DNA of 64,000 nucleotides from DASZTU01 sp035493835 (GCA_035493835.1 DATJHO010000052.1:1-64000); one strand, 5' to 3'. Positions 42,250 to 51,681 are shown, counted from the first letter of the stretch. Translations and numbers: made by a program. Notes: generated from the letters alone by a model not told the origin.

Positions 42250-43923
42250 TTAACCGTGCTTGCGCAGGAACGCCGGGATCTCCAGACGCTCCTTCTGCGG
42301 CGCCGCCGCCGCCGGGCGACCCTGCGGATCGAGCTGGCCGCGCGCGCCTTCCGGCATGGCCTGGGCGCGCGAAACCCTTGCGCCGCCTGCTTCTATGGCG
42401 CTTCGGGCTGCCGCGTCATCGCTCGCGCTATAGGTGGTTTCGTCCTGCCCCTGATCGTGCTGCTGGCGCAGGTTGATACCCACATTCGAGGCAAGGCGCT
42501 TGAACAGCGCACGGGCATTGCGGGGCTCCGCCTCCTGCCGATCTGTGGCCTCAAGTGACCTTCGTGCAACAGCCGGAAGCTCCTCCGTGCGCGGCATGCG
42601 GCGCTGTCCATCCGGACGAGCCGCATGCGAGGGTACGTAGACGCTCGGAACTGGCGCCTCATCGACTCGCACGTGGTCCTCGAAGTGCTCGTGAGTCGCC
42701 GAGGGGATGTAGGGCTCGACGAGCACGCCGTCGTCTTCGACATAGGCGGACTGCGTATCGCCAAGGCTGATCGCCTCGGCCACAGCGGCCTCGACCTGGC
42801 TCTCGATTTCAGGCTCAGGGCGGTAGGATTCGGCGCGCGGCGGCTGCTGAACCTCGGTCTGGACACGGTGGTGCGGCTGGACTTCGAGCGGCGGACGCCG
42901 CACGGAAATCGCCGCGCGATTTGCATTCGGCGTCACCGGATCCATGGCCTGCACCATGGTGGCATCCGTCCCCGTAGCAACCACGGACACCCGAATGCGC
43001 CCATCGAGGTTGTTGTCGAACGTCGCGCCGAGAATGATATTGGCGTCGGCGTCCACTTCTTCGCGGATGCGGCTCGCGGCCTCGTCCACTTCATAAAGAG
43101 TGAGGTCGGGACCGCCGGTGATCGAGATCAGCAACCCCCTCGCGCCGTGCATCGACACGTCGTCGAGCAGCGGGTTGGCAATAGCGGCTTCGGCGGCATG
43201 GCGCGCACGATCTTCGCCCGATGCCTCGCCCGTACCCATCATCGCCTTGCCCATGCCGCGCATGACGGCGCGCACGTCGGCGAAGTCGAGATTGATGAGG
43301 CCTTCCTTGACCATCAGGTCGGTGATGCAGCCGACGCCGGAATAAAGCACCTGGTCGGCCATCTTGAAGGCATCGGCGAAGGTGGTCTTCTCGTTGGCCA
43401 CCCGGAATAGATTCTGGTTCGGGATGACGATCAGCGTATCGACATGCCGGTGCAGTTCATCGATGCCGTCATCGGCCAGACGCGTACGGCGATTGCCTTC
43501 GAACTGGAAGGGCTTGGTCACGACGCCAACGGTCAGGATGCCCTGCTCGCGCGCCGCCCGCGCGATCACAGGCGCCGCACCCGTACCGGTGCCGCCACCC
43601 ATGCCCGCGGTGATGAACACCATGTGCGAGCCCGAGAGGTGGTCGTTGATTTCGTCAAAACTCTCTTCGGCCGCCGCCCGACCCACTTCCGGATGCGAGC
43701 CCGCACCGAGGCCCTCGGTGACCGACACGCCCAGCTGGATAATGCGCTGCGCCTTGGACAACGCCAGCGCCTGCGCGTCGGTGTTGGCACAAACGAAATC
43801 GACCCCCTCAAGCCCGGAGGTGATCATGTTGTTGACCGCGTTGCCGCCTGCCCCACCGACACCGAAAACCGTAATGCGCGGCTTGAGTTCCTGAATGTTC
43901 GGGATCGATAGGTTGATCGTCAT
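42250..43923 (-). CDS. ftsZ: cell division GTPase FtsZ
   Basis: A 557-residue tubulin-like GTPase that forms the Z ring. GGAGGNAVNNMI is at about 23-34; the GTP-binding G-box GGGTGTG is at 109-115; and NLDFADVRAVMRGMG is the T7 loop region (synergy loop, GTP hydrolysis). The globular part ends near residue 320. A linker of over 200 residues follows (rich in Gln, Arg, Glu) and then the C-terminal peptide LEIPAFLRKHG, which binds FtsA. Long linkers are common in Alphaproteobacteria. The ATG at 43923 is used. A CtrA-like site lies about 50 bp upstream, and an FMN reductase gene separates it from ftsA. Confidence 0.97.
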   Translation of the reverse strand: MTINLSIPNIQELKPRITVFGVGGAGGNAVNNMITSGLEGVDFVCANTDAQALALSKAQRIIQLGVSVTEGLGAGSHPEVGRAAAEESFDEINDHLSGSHMVFITAGMGGGTGTGAAPVIARAAREQGILTVGVVTKPFQFEGNRRTRLADDGIDELHRHVDTLIVIPNQNLFRVANEKTTFADAFKMADQVLYSGVGCITDLMVKEGLINLDFADVRAVMRGMGKAMMGTGEASGEDRARHAAEAAIANPLLDDVSMHGARGLLISITGGPDLTLYEVDEAASRIREEVDADANIILGATFDNNLDGRIRVSVVATGTDATMVQAMDPVTPNANRAAISVRRPPLEVQPHHRVQTEVQQPPRAESYRPEPEIESQVEAAVAEAISLGDTQSAYVEDDGVLVEPYIPSATHEHFEDHVRVDEAPVPSVYVPSHAARPDGQRRMPRTEELPAVARRSLEATDRQEAEPRNARALFKRLASNVGINLRQQHDQGQDETTYSASDDAAARSAIEAGGARVSRAQAMPEGARGQLDPQGRPAAAAPQKERLEIPAFLRKHG

Positions 43924-43971
43924 GAAGGGCCCCATGCTGGCGGTTTAGTGCTACTTTTAGTCACCAAATCG

Positions 43972-43986
43972 TTAACCAGACCCTAA
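43972..43986. promoter_or_regulatory. candidate CtrA-binding site upstream of ftsZ
   Basis: TTAA-CCAGACC-CTAA matches the CtrA consensus TTAA-N7-TTAA with one mismatch (C for T). It lies 49 bp upstream of the ftsZ start. In other Alphaproteobacteria CtrA regulates division genes; binding here is inference. Confidence 0.4.
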
Positions 43987-44083
43987 CGAATGCGTCGAAA
44001 TCCTTAACGGACGTGCAATTTGCAACGCCTTGGGAGGCATCGATTACCGCCCGTTAAGGCATGAAATTCAGGCAAAAACGGCC

Positions 44084-44653
44084 TCAGGCGGCCGTGCGCA
44101 TGCCCTTGAGCGGCCCCGTCCACTTCTTTAACTCGGCCAGCATCGCGGCGGCGCCCTGCAGCATCTGGTCGTTCGGCGTAAGCACGCCGTCGGGGTCGAT
44201 GAACTGCGTAAAGAAGGGCACGTGAACCGCTTCCGGGAGCGGTACGACCTTGAGCGTGGTGATGATCTGCTTGAACATCTGCAGCCCGCGCGTGCCGGCC
44301 GACACGCCACCATAGCTGACGAAACCCATCGGCTTGTAGAACCACTCGCTGAACAGGTAGTCGAAGGCATTGATCAGCGCCGGCGAGGGGCCATAATTGT
44401 ATTCCGGCACGACGGCGATGAAGGCGTCGGCGGCATCCACCAGCGCACTCCACTGCTTGGTGTGGTCGTAGTGGTAGTGCTTGAGACGGGGATGGTCGGG
44501 CTCGTCCAGCATCGGCAGGTTGAGCTCCTTGAGATCGACTGCAGTGATCTCCCAGTCTTCAGTCTTGCGCGCCACTTCCTCGATCCATTTCGCCAGGATC
44601 GGCCCTTTGCCCCCATCACGGGTAGTTGCCGTGATGATCATCAACTTATGCAT
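44084..44653 (-). CDS. NADPH-dependent FMN reductase family protein
   Basis: A 189-residue flavodoxin-fold protein. MHKLMIITATTRDGGKGPILAKW at the start is the FMN phosphate loop; EYNYGPSPALINAFDYLFSEWFYKP (about 83-107) and VSYGGVSAGTRGLQMFK follow. It is the same fold as the 4497-5099 gene but a different subgroup (about 189 residues, GPSPAL in place of SIPGAL). It lies between ftsA and ftsZ, which are adjacent in most proteobacteria, with 160 bp to ftsZ and 104 bp to ftsA. No known role in division; the location may be a rearrangement or a redox link. Confidence 0.87.
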   Translation of the reverse strand: MHKLMIITATTRDGGKGPILAKWIEEVARKTEDWEITAVDLKELNLPMLDEPDHPRLKHYHYDHTKQWSALVDAADAFIAVVPEYNYGPSPALINAFDYLFSEWFYKPMGFVSYGGVSAGTRGLQMFKQIITTLKVVPLPEAVHVPFFTQFIDPDGVLTPNDQMLQGAAAMLAELKKWTGPLKGMRTAA

Positions 44654-44757
44654 GTAGAACTTCCGCTATAGGTACCGCTCCATGGCGGCACCCAAGCTCG
44701 TTGCCGAAAATAGCTTCCCGGTCTAGTCGGATTGACGCATGCGGCGCATGCGTTCCG

Positions 44758-46071
44758 TCAAAAGCTCGTGCGCAGCCAATTGCCGACGCGGGCGAAATAG
44801 CCGTCGGTGCCGGTGAGCCGGCGGGTGTTGCGCGGCTCGACATATTCCTGGGCGCAGATCTGCGGATAGACCATCATGCCGGCAACCGTTGCAAAGCCGG
44901 CGCCCTTGGCCATTTCCGGCAGGCCGGTGATCCCCATCGGGCGCCCGTTGCGGACATTGCGGGCCAAAAGCCGCCTTGCGACTTCCGGCAGGCCGGTCAG
45001 TTCGCTTGCCCCGCCGGTGAGTACGAAGCGGCGGCCGCACACATCCATCATGCCCGTCGCCTGCATGCGATCGCGAACGGCGGTGAGGATTTCCTCGATG
45101 CGCGGGCGCAGGATCCGGATGATGGCCGAGCGCGGCACCTGCCCGGGAGCCTCGTCGATCGTTGCACCCACCGGCACGATCGGGATCATCTCGCGCTCGT
45201 CGGACTGGCCCGGCAGCACGCTGCCATAGATTGTCTTCATCCGCTCCGCATCGGCCACGCCGATCGAAAGCTGGCGTGCGAGGTCGAGCGTCAGATGATG
45301 GCCGCCGATGGCGATGGCGTCCGCATAGACGAGGTGGCTGTCGGAAAACACCGAAACCGTGGTCGTCGCCCCGCCGAAATCGATGCAGGCGACGCCCAGC
45401 TGCGCCTCGTCATCGACCAGCGTCGCGAGCCCGCTTGCATAAGGGGTCGCGACCAGCGCCTCGATCTGCAAATGGCAGCGATGCAGCACCAGTTCGATAT
45501 TGCGCATCGCCAGCGTCTCGGCGCTTACCACGGCAACATCGACGCCGAGCTTTTCGCCGACCATGCCGAGCGGCTCCCGGATCCCCCGTTGCCCGTCGAG
45601 CGAATAGCCGATCGGCAGCGCGTGGATGATCGAGCGCTCCGGCCTGACGCTGCGCTCGTTCACCGCCCGCAGCACGCGGACGAGATCGCTCTTTTCGACC
45701 TCCTGCCCGCCCAGCGACACGGCCGCCGAAAACGTCTCCGATCCGAGACGCCCGGCGGTGACGTTGACCAGCACGGATTCGAGCGTCAGCCCCGCGGCGC
45801 GCTCGGCCATGCCGACGACCGATCGGATCGCCTGCTCGGCCTTGTCGAGATCGGTGATCACGCCGCTCTTGATGCCCGAGGATTTGCCATAGCCGAAGCC
45901 GATCACCTCGGCCGAATGGGTGCGGCCCTTGAGCGACTTGCTTTCCGGCTTGGGGGTGAGCCGGGCGATCACGCAGCAGATCTTGGTCGAGCCGATGTCG
46001 AGCACCGACACCAGGCTCGGACGCCCCGGCTGCACTGGCTTCAGCCTTGCGGTCATTGCTTCAGTCATCAT
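44758..46071 (-). CDS. ftsA: cell division protein FtsA
   Basis: A 437-residue actin-fold protein that tethers FtsZ to the membrane. It shows SVLDIGSTKICCVIARL (phosphate 1 loop, about 22-38), the SHS2 1C region (TLESVLVNVTAGRLGSETFSA), CIDFGGATTTVSVFSD (phosphate 2) and VLTGGASELTGLPEVARRLL (adenosine motif). The C-terminal amphipathic helix is GYFARVGNWLRTSF. The ATG at 46071 is immediately followed by another ATG at 46068; the ribosome site is weak. It starts 2 bp after the ftsQ stop. Confidence 0.96.
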   Translation of the reverse strand: MMTEAMTARLKPVQPGRPSLVSVLDIGSTKICCVIARLTPKPESKSLKGRTHSAEVIGFGYGKSSGIKSGVITDLDKAEQAIRSVVGMAERAAGLTLESVLVNVTAGRLGSETFSAAVSLGGQEVEKSDLVRVLRAVNERSVRPERSIIHALPIGYSLDGQRGIREPLGMVGEKLGVDVAVVSAETLAMRNIELVLHRCHLQIEALVATPYASGLATLVDDEAQLGVACIDFGGATTTVSVFSDSHLVYADAIAIGGHHLTLDLARQLSIGVADAERMKTIYGSVLPGQSDEREMIPIVPVGATIDEAPGQVPRSAIIRILRPRIEEILTAVRDRMQATGMMDVCGRRFVLTGGASELTGLPEVARRLLARNVRNGRPMGITGLPEMAKGAGFATVAGMMVYPQICAQEYVEPRNTRRLTGTDGYFARVGNWLRTSF

Positions 46072-46072
46072 C

Positions 46073-47038
46073 TTAATCGCCCGCCGGCGCCGCGTAATCG
46101 GCGTCCGCTCCCGGATTTTTCTTTTCGCTGTTCTTGAGGTTGTCGAGCCTCGCCTTGGCGGCCGCCGCCAATTGCTGGGCCGCGGCCTGGGACGGCTCGA
46201 CCGCCACAATCCCGGGCACGCGCAGATCGACCACCACGATGTCCCGCTGCAACAGCTGGAATTTGTCCTGCAGCGTCATCAGTTGGGCCAGCGCCTGCGC
46301 CACCCCGCTCTCGGGCAGCTGGATGCGGAGCCCCGACTGGTAAATCATGTCCCAGCGCCGGTCGGCGATGCGCGACAGGGCCACCAGCCCCTGCTTCAAC
46401 GCCGGATACTGGTTCATCGCCATGAGCATCACCATGGCGTCGTCGCCCGCCGCATCGCCGACGACCAGCGGAAGGCTCGGATAGTCGCCGCCGTTTTCCG
46501 AAATCTTGGCGCCGGTGCTGTCGATCAGATAGGTCACCCCGTTCAGGCGCCAGCGCGCCACCGGCACGCGCTCGGTCACCGACACATAAACATGGCTGGG
46601 ATAAACCTTGCGCACGGTCGCTTCGGACACGGCCGGCAGCGCCTCGATCGCCTGGCGCGCCGCATCGGCATCGAAGTTGAACATCGAGGTTTCAGGCCTG
46701 ATCGCCAGCGCCGAGACGATTGTCTTCTCGTCGGTCAGGGACATGCCGCTGATCGAAATTCGCGCGATCGCAAAGGGCGAATGCGCCAGCTGCCGCTCGC
46801 CGAGCACGTAGAGATTGCCGGCCTGCGTGCCGATTTCCTCGCGCACCTGATAGAGTCCGCCGCCGACCGCGCAGCAGCCGAGCAGCACCATTCCCTGCAG
46901 CACGCGCTTGCGATGCAGCACCCACACCCGGCCGATGTTCAGGAACGAGCGGCGGCGCGGCGCCGCGATCAGCCCCGGCAGCCGCTTGGGATCGACGGCG
47001 ATGGCACTGGCGAAGGCATCTGCGCCTACCTGTTGCAA
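46073..47038 (-). CDS. ftsQ: cell division protein FtsQ
   Basis: A 321-residue bitopic protein: a basic cytoplasmic N-terminus (about 1-48), a membrane helix (about 49-72, GMVLLGCCAVGGGLYQV), a POTRA domain (SISGMSLTDEKTIVSALAIRPETSMFNFDADAARQAIEALPAVSEATVRKVYPSHVYVSVTE) and a beta domain. It links the early and late division proteins. The start is TTG at 47038, overlapping ddl by 13 bp. Confidence 0.93.
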   Translation of the reverse strand: MQQVGADAFASAIAVDPKRLPGLIAAPRRRSFLNIGRVWVLHRKRVLQGMVLLGCCAVGGGLYQVREEIGTQAGNLYVLGERQLAHSPFAIARISISGMSLTDEKTIVSALAIRPETSMFNFDADAARQAIEALPAVSEATVRKVYPSHVYVSVTERVPVARWRLNGVTYLIDSTGAKISENGGDYPSLPLVVGDAAGDDAMVMLMAMNQYPALKQGLVALSRIADRRWDMIYQSGLRIQLPESGVAQALAQLMTLQDKFQLLQRDIVVVDLRVPGIVAVEPSQAAAQQLAAAAKARLDNLKNSEKKNPGADADYAAPAGD

Positions 47039-47946
47039 CTCGCGTCCTCCACCATCCAGCTGACCAGTTCTTCAAAGGAGTGGCCCGCATGGAGAGCCTG
47101 CTCCGGCACCAGGGAGGTGGGCGTCATGCCCGGCTGGGTGTTGATTTCCAGACAGACCAGCTCGCCATCGCCCCCTGCCCGGTCGTTGAAACGGAAATCC
47201 GTCCGTGTCACGCCTCGACAGCCGAGCGCCTCATGGGCTTTGAGGCTCATTTTCTGTACTTTTTCGTAAATAATCGGTGAAATATTCGCCGGAATGATGT
47301 GGCGCGACCCGCCTTCGGCGTATTTTGCCTCATAATTGTAGAACGAAAGGTCGGTGACGATCTCCGTCACCCCCAGTGCGACGCCGCCCATCACCGCGCA
47401 GGTCAGCTCGCGGCCAGGAATATAGCGCTCGACCATCACCTCTTCGCCGCCGACCCAATCCTCGCGGAGAATCTCCTGCGGCGGATGGCCGTGATCGGCC
47501 TTGACGATGAAAACGCCAAAGCTCGACCCATCAGCGATCGGCTTGACCACATAAGGCGGCTGCATGGCATGCGCCCGGGCAACCTCGGCACGGTTGAGGA
47601 TCAGATGGTCGGTCACGGGAACGCCCGCGGCCTTGAGCATGATCTTGGCCTGGTGCTTGTCCATCGCCAGCGCCGAGGCGAGCACGCCCGAATGGGTATA
47701 GGGAATTTCCAGCAGCTCGAGCAGCGCCTGCATCATGCCGCTCTCGCCAAATGCCCCATGAAGCGCGTTGAACGCCACATCCGGCCGGAGGCGCCCCAGC
47801 ACCTCGGCCACGTCGCGGCCGACATCGACCTCGGTCACCTCGTAACCAGCGTTACGCAGCGCCTGCGCGCAGGCCTTGCCCGAACTCAGCGACACCGGCC
47901 GCTCATTCGACCAGCCCCCCATCAGGACGGCGACGTGCTTGGTCAT
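47026..47946 (-). CDS. ddl: D-alanine--D-alanine ligase
   Basis: A 306-residue ATP-grasp ligase. Features in order: VAVLMGGWSNERPVSLSSGKACAQALR at the N-terminus, FNALHGAFGESGMMQALLELL (about 60-80), HSGVLASALAMDKHQAKIMLKAAGVPV, VVKPIADGSSFGVFIVK and the C-terminal DFRFNDRAGGDGELVCLEINTQPGMTPTSLVPEQA. It makes the D-Ala-D-Ala dipeptide used by MurF. Confidence 0.96.
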   Translation of the reverse strand: MTKHVAVLMGGWSNERPVSLSSGKACAQALRNAGYEVTEVDVGRDVAEVLGRLRPDVAFNALHGAFGESGMMQALLELLEIPYTHSGVLASALAMDKHQAKIMLKAAGVPVTDHLILNRAEVARAHAMQPPYVVKPIADGSSFGVFIVKADHGHPPQEILREDWVGGEEVMVERYIPGRELTCAVMGGVALGVTEIVTDLSFYNYEAKYAEGGSRHIIPANISPIIYEKVQKMSLKAHEALGCRGVTRTDFRFNDRAGGDGELVCLEINTQPGMTPTSLVPEQALHAGHSFEELVSWMVEDASCNR

Positions 47947-47977
47947 CGGATTGCCTCCGCCCGCCCCACAACCTCGG

Positions 47978-48079
47978 CGTCATTCCCGCGAACGCGGGAA
48001 TCCATCTCCGGCCCGCGGCGGCAGGCTTGCGGCGGATCAACGGCGGCAAAATGGATTCCCGCGTTCGCGGGAATGACGC
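47978..48079. repeat. inverted pair of palindromic repeats in the ddl-murB gap
   Basis: Two copies of the 28-bp family (CGTCATTCCCGCGAACGCGG at 47978 and ATGGATTCCCGCGTTCGCGG at 48051), head to head, about 45 bp apart. They fill most of the 160-bp gap between ddl and murB, where these genes are usually adjacent. Confidence 0.85.
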
Positions 48080-48106
48080 CGTGGAAGATGAAAAGCTTGG
48101 TGCTCA

Positions 48107-49084
48107 TCACACGGCCCCCGTGAACACATCGCCGTCCAAAAACTCCCGCACTTCCTGCCCCGGCACGAAATGCCCCATGCGGCGGATTTCCCATTTGAGT
48201 TCGATGCCGGAGTTCGCCCGCACCCGGTTGCGCACCGTCTCGCCCAGCGTCTCGATGGCATTGGCGTCGGCATCGCCCAGGTTGAGCAGAAAGTTGGCGT
48301 GCATTTCCGACATCTGCGCCCCACGGATGGTGAGCCCACGGCACCCCGCCTCGTCGACGAGCTTCCACGAAGAAAGCCCCTCGGGGTTCTTGAACGTCGA
48401 GCCGCCGGTCCTCGCCCGCGTCGGCTGCGAACCCTCGCGCTTTTCGGTGATCTCGCGCATCCGCGCCAGGATCTCGTCCTTTTCGCCGGGCAGGCCCTGG
48501 TAGATCACGGACGTGAACACCGCGCCGCGCGGCCCGTTCGATTTGCGGTAGAGGTAGCCCATATCGGCATTGGAAAGGGTGATGATCTCCCCTTCCCGCG
48601 TCACCGCGCGAAGCTCCGCCATCCGCTCGCGCGTTTCGCTGCCATAACAGCCGGCGTTCATGTAGAGCGCGCCGCCGATGCCGCCGGGAATGCCGCGATA
48701 AAAGCTCAGCCCGTCAATGCCCGCTTCGGCCGCCGCAGTGGCCACTTTTACGTCAGGCATCGCCGTCCCGACGCGAAGACGATGCCCCTCCAGCACCTCG
48801 ACCCCGCCAAAGCCCTTGGCCGGGAGCCGGATCACCACGCCATCAAGGCCACCGTCACGGATCAGAAGGTTCGAGCCCAGCCCGATCACCGTCACCCTGA
48901 TGTGTTGCGGCAAGTGCTTGAGAAAGAAGGCGAGGTCGGCTTCGTCCGCCGGCTGGAAGAACAGCTGCGCCGGCCCGCCCACCCTGAACCAGGTGACTTC
49001 GCTCAGCGCCTGGTTGGGCGTCAGCCGCCCGCGCACCTCGGAAACCCAAGGTTGAAGTTCTGGTAGAAGATCAGGCCAGCTCAT
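48107..49084 (-). CDS. murB: UDP-N-acetylenolpyruvoylglucosamine reductase
   Basis: A 325-residue FAD enzyme that makes UDP-MurNAc. TWFRVGGPAQLFFQPADEADLAFFL lies near 33-57, VIGLGSNLLIRDGGLDGVVIRL is the FAD pyrophosphate loop (about 68-89), GLSFYRGIPGGIGGALYMNAGCYG follows, and the catalytic region GGSTFKNPEGLSSWKLVDEAG has the serine (S in GSTFKNP). The start at 49084 overlaps the murC stop by 4 bases (ATGA). The last codon is near the 48051 repeat. Confidence 0.96.
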   Translation of the reverse strand: MSWPDLLPELQPWVSEVRGRLTPNQALSEVTWFRVGGPAQLFFQPADEADLAFFLKHLPQHIRVTVIGLGSNLLIRDGGLDGVVIRLPAKGFGGVEVLEGHRLRVGTAMPDVKVATAAAEAGIDGLSFYRGIPGGIGGALYMNAGCYGSETRERMAELRAVTREGEIITLSNADMGYLYRKSNGPRGAVFTSVIYQGLPGEKDEILARMREITEKREGSQPTRARTGGSTFKNPEGLSSWKLVDEAGCRGLTIRGAQMSEMHANFLLNLGDADANAIETLGETVRNRVRANSGIELKWEIRRMGHFVPGQEVREFLDGDVFTGAV

Positions 49085-50502
49085 GGCTCCACTTCCTTGC
49101 CCATCAGGGCGCCCAGCTCGGCGGGGAGCGTCGCCGCCCACTGCGTGATGTTGCCCGCCCCGAGGAGGACAACATAGTCGCCCTCCCCGACCCGGCCGGC
49201 GAGCAGCGATGCCAGTTCCTCCGGCCGGTCCATCACGCGCGCGTCGCGATGGCCGCGCGCCCGGATGCGGGAGACGAGTTCCTCATGGGTGACGCCCGGG
49301 ATCGGCTGCTCGCCCGCCGCATAGACCGGCGCCACGATGACCGTGTCCGCATCGTTGAAGGCAACGGCGAAATCATCGAACAGGTCATGGAGCCGGGAAT
49401 ACCGGTGCGGCTGCACCACGGCGATGACGTCGCGCCGGGTCGATTGCCGCGCCGCCCGCAGCACCGAGGAAATTTCCACTGGATGGTGCCCGTAATCGTC
49501 GATCACGGTCACGCCGCCGACGACGCCGGTGCGGGTGAAGCGCCGCTTTACGCCGGAAAAGGCCTTGAGGCCCTTGCGGATAGCCTCGGCCGGAATGTGC
49601 AACTGATCCGCCACCGCGATTGCGGCAGTGGCGTTGAGCGCATTGTGCTCCCCCGGCATGGGCAGCGTCAGCCCGTCGATCCGCAATTGCGTCATGCGGA
49701 TGCGGTCGCGGATCTCGACCGAGAAATGGCTCTGGCCATCCACGATCTGGAGATCGATCAGCCGCACATCGGCCTGCGGGTTGGTGCCATAGGTGATGAC
49801 GCGGCGATCACGCACCTGCCCCACCAGCGACTGCACCTCGGGGTGGTCGATGCACATGACCGCAAAACCGTAGAACGGCACGTTCTCCACGAAATTGTGG
49901 AACGCCCGCTTCACGCCCTCGAAGTCGTGATAGTGGTCGAGATGCTCGGGATCGATATTGGTGACCACAACCACATCGGCCGGCAATTTAACGAAAGTGC
50001 CGTCGCTCTCGTCGGCTTCAACCACCATCCACTCGCCGCCGCCCAGGCGCGCATTGGTGCCGTAGGCATTGATGATGCCACCATTGATGACGGTGGGGTC
50101 GTAGTTGGCGGCATCGAGCAGCGTTGCCACGAGCGTGGTTGTCGTAGTCTTCCCATGCGTGCCGCCGATGGCGATCGCGTTCTTGAAACGCATGATCTCG
50201 GCCAGCATTTCGGCCCGCCGCACGATCGGCAGCCCGCGCGCCCGCGCCGCGACCAGTTCCGGATTGTCGCCCTTGATCGCCGAGGAAACCACGACCACGG
50301 CGGCATCCTTCAAATTCTCGGGCCTCTGGCCGACTTCGACCGGAATGCCCATGTCGCGCAGGCGCTGCACATTAGGATTGAGCGCGCTGTCGGAGCCACG
50401 CACCGCGTAATTCTGGTTGTGCAGAATCTCGGCAATGCCGCTCATGCCGATGCCGCCGATACCGACAAAATGCACCGGCCCGATATTGCGCGGCATCTTC
50501 AT
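49081..50502 (-). CDS. murC: UDP-N-acetylmuramate--L-alanine ligase
   Basis: A 473-residue Mur ligase. It shows IGPVHFVGIGGIGMSGIAEIL at the N-terminus, AIGGTHGKTTTTTLVATLLD (ATP loop, about 108-127), VVEADESDGTFVKLPADVVVVTNIDPEHLDHY and DDYGHHPVEI (about 316). It adds L-Ala, the first stem residue. A 72-bp gap separates it from murG. Confidence 0.97.
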   Translation of the reverse strand: MKMPRNIGPVHFVGIGGIGMSGIAEILHNQNYAVRGSDSALNPNVQRLRDMGIPVEVGQRPENLKDAAVVVVSSAIKGDNPELVAARARGLPIVRRAEMLAEIMRFKNAIAIGGTHGKTTTTTLVATLLDAANYDPTVINGGIINAYGTNARLGGGEWMVVEADESDGTFVKLPADVVVVTNIDPEHLDHYHDFEGVKRAFHNFVENVPFYGFAVMCIDHPEVQSLVGQVRDRRVITYGTNPQADVRLIDLQIVDGQSHFSVEIRDRIRMTQLRIDGLTLPMPGEHNALNATAAIAVADQLHIPAEAIRKGLKAFSGVKRRFTRTGVVGGVTVIDDYGHHPVEISSVLRAARQSTRRDVIAVVQPHRYSRLHDLFDDFAVAFNDADTVIVAPVYAAGEQPIPGVTHEELVSRIRARGHRDARVMDRPEELASLLAGRVGEGDYVVLLGAGNITQWAATLPAELGALMGKEVEP

Positions 50503-50574
50503 GGTTTTACCCCTGTTCTGGGAGCGTGTCCGGCAAGAAGGATCGTCCGCTTTGACGGTCCGAACGCGCGACGA

Positions 50575-51681
50575 TTACACATTGTGCGGCTTCCTGCCGG
50601 CGGCGAGCTTTTCGGCCAAATCGGCCAGAAGCGCAACTGCGTCCGGCCGTCCGAGCGATTTTGCGACGGCGGCAGCCTTGGCTAGCGACTGCGGCGCGCT
50701 CAAAAGCGCGTTGAGCCGCTCCGCCAATGCCTGCGGCGTCAGCGAGGCCTGCTCGGCGATCCAGCCGCCCCCTGCCTGATCGAGCACCAGGGCGTTGTTC
50801 TTCTGGTCGGCGTCAATGGCACCCGGCAGCGGTATGAGAATCGCCGGACGGCCGATGACGCAGAGTTCGGCGACAGTGCCGCCACCCGAACGCGAAATCA
50901 CCAAATGGCTCTGCGCCATCCGCTCCGGCAAATCGGAGAAGAACGGAGCGAGATCGACATTGATCTTGGCCAGCCGATAGGCGTCCGTCACCTGATCCAT
51001 GTCTTCCGCCCGGACCTGCTGCACCAGCGCCAGTCGCGAGCGCAATTGCGGCGGCAGCAGCGCGATGGCGGCCGGTACGAGCTGCCCGAAAGCGCGTGCG
51101 CCCTGGCTGCCGCCGAAGACCAGCACGCGAATGGCATCGTTAGGGCCGAGCATCGGGTAGGGAACCTTCGCGGCTTCCCGCGCCCGGTCGCGCACCGGAT
51201 TGCCAGTGATCACCACCTTTTCGGCAAATTCCTCGCTGCGGGCGGTGTGCTCGAAGCACAAGGCCAGCTTGTCGGCAAAGCGGGCGAGAAGGTGATTTGC
51301 CCGGCCGAGAACCGCATTTGAGTCATGCACCGCCCCCGGTATCCCCCTGAGCCTTGCGGCAAGGAAGGAGGGGACGGTCGGGTAGCCGCCGAAGGCGATC
51401 GCGGCATCGGCACGAATGCCGCCCAATTGCTGCCAGGCGACACTAATGCCCCAGAGAATTTTGAGAGCCGCCGCAGCAAGCTTCACCGGATTGCGGATCG
51501 AAGGCGTCGCCGAGGGCACCACATGGGTTTGCTCGGCGAGAAAATTGTCGCCATACCCGGAAACGCGCTCATCGGTCATCAGGTGGATGACATGGCCCCG
51601 CCGGCGCAATTCCTGCGCCAGCGCCATGGCCGGGAAGAGATGCCCCCCCGTGCCTCCAGCCATCAGGACAATGGTGCTCAT
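50575..51681 (-). CDS. murG: UDP-GlcNAc transferase MurG
   Basis: A 368-residue GT-B glycosyltransferase that makes lipid II from lipid I. It shows VLMAGGTGGHLFPAMALAQELRRRGH (GGTGGH at about 9-14), FGGYPTVPSFLAARLRGIPGAVHDSNAVLGRAN, VFGGSQGARAFGQLVP (about 190-205) and SHLVISRSGGGTVAELCVIGRPAILIPLP. ATG at 51681, overlapping the ftsW stop (ATGA). Confidence 0.97.
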   Translation of the reverse strand: MSTIVLMAGGTGGHLFPAMALAQELRRRGHVIHLMTDERVSGYGDNFLAEQTHVVPSATPSIRNPVKLAAAALKILWGISVAWQQLGGIRADAAIAFGGYPTVPSFLAARLRGIPGAVHDSNAVLGRANHLLARFADKLALCFEHTARSEEFAEKVVITGNPVRDRAREAAKVPYPMLGPNDAIRVLVFGGSQGARAFGQLVPAAIALLPPQLRSRLALVQQVRAEDMDQVTDAYRLAKINVDLAPFFSDLPERMAQSHLVISRSGGGTVAELCVIGRPAILIPLPGAIDADQKNNALVLDQAGGGWIAEQASLTPQALAERLNALLSAPQSLAKAAAVAKSLGRPDAVALLADLAEKLAAGRKPHNV

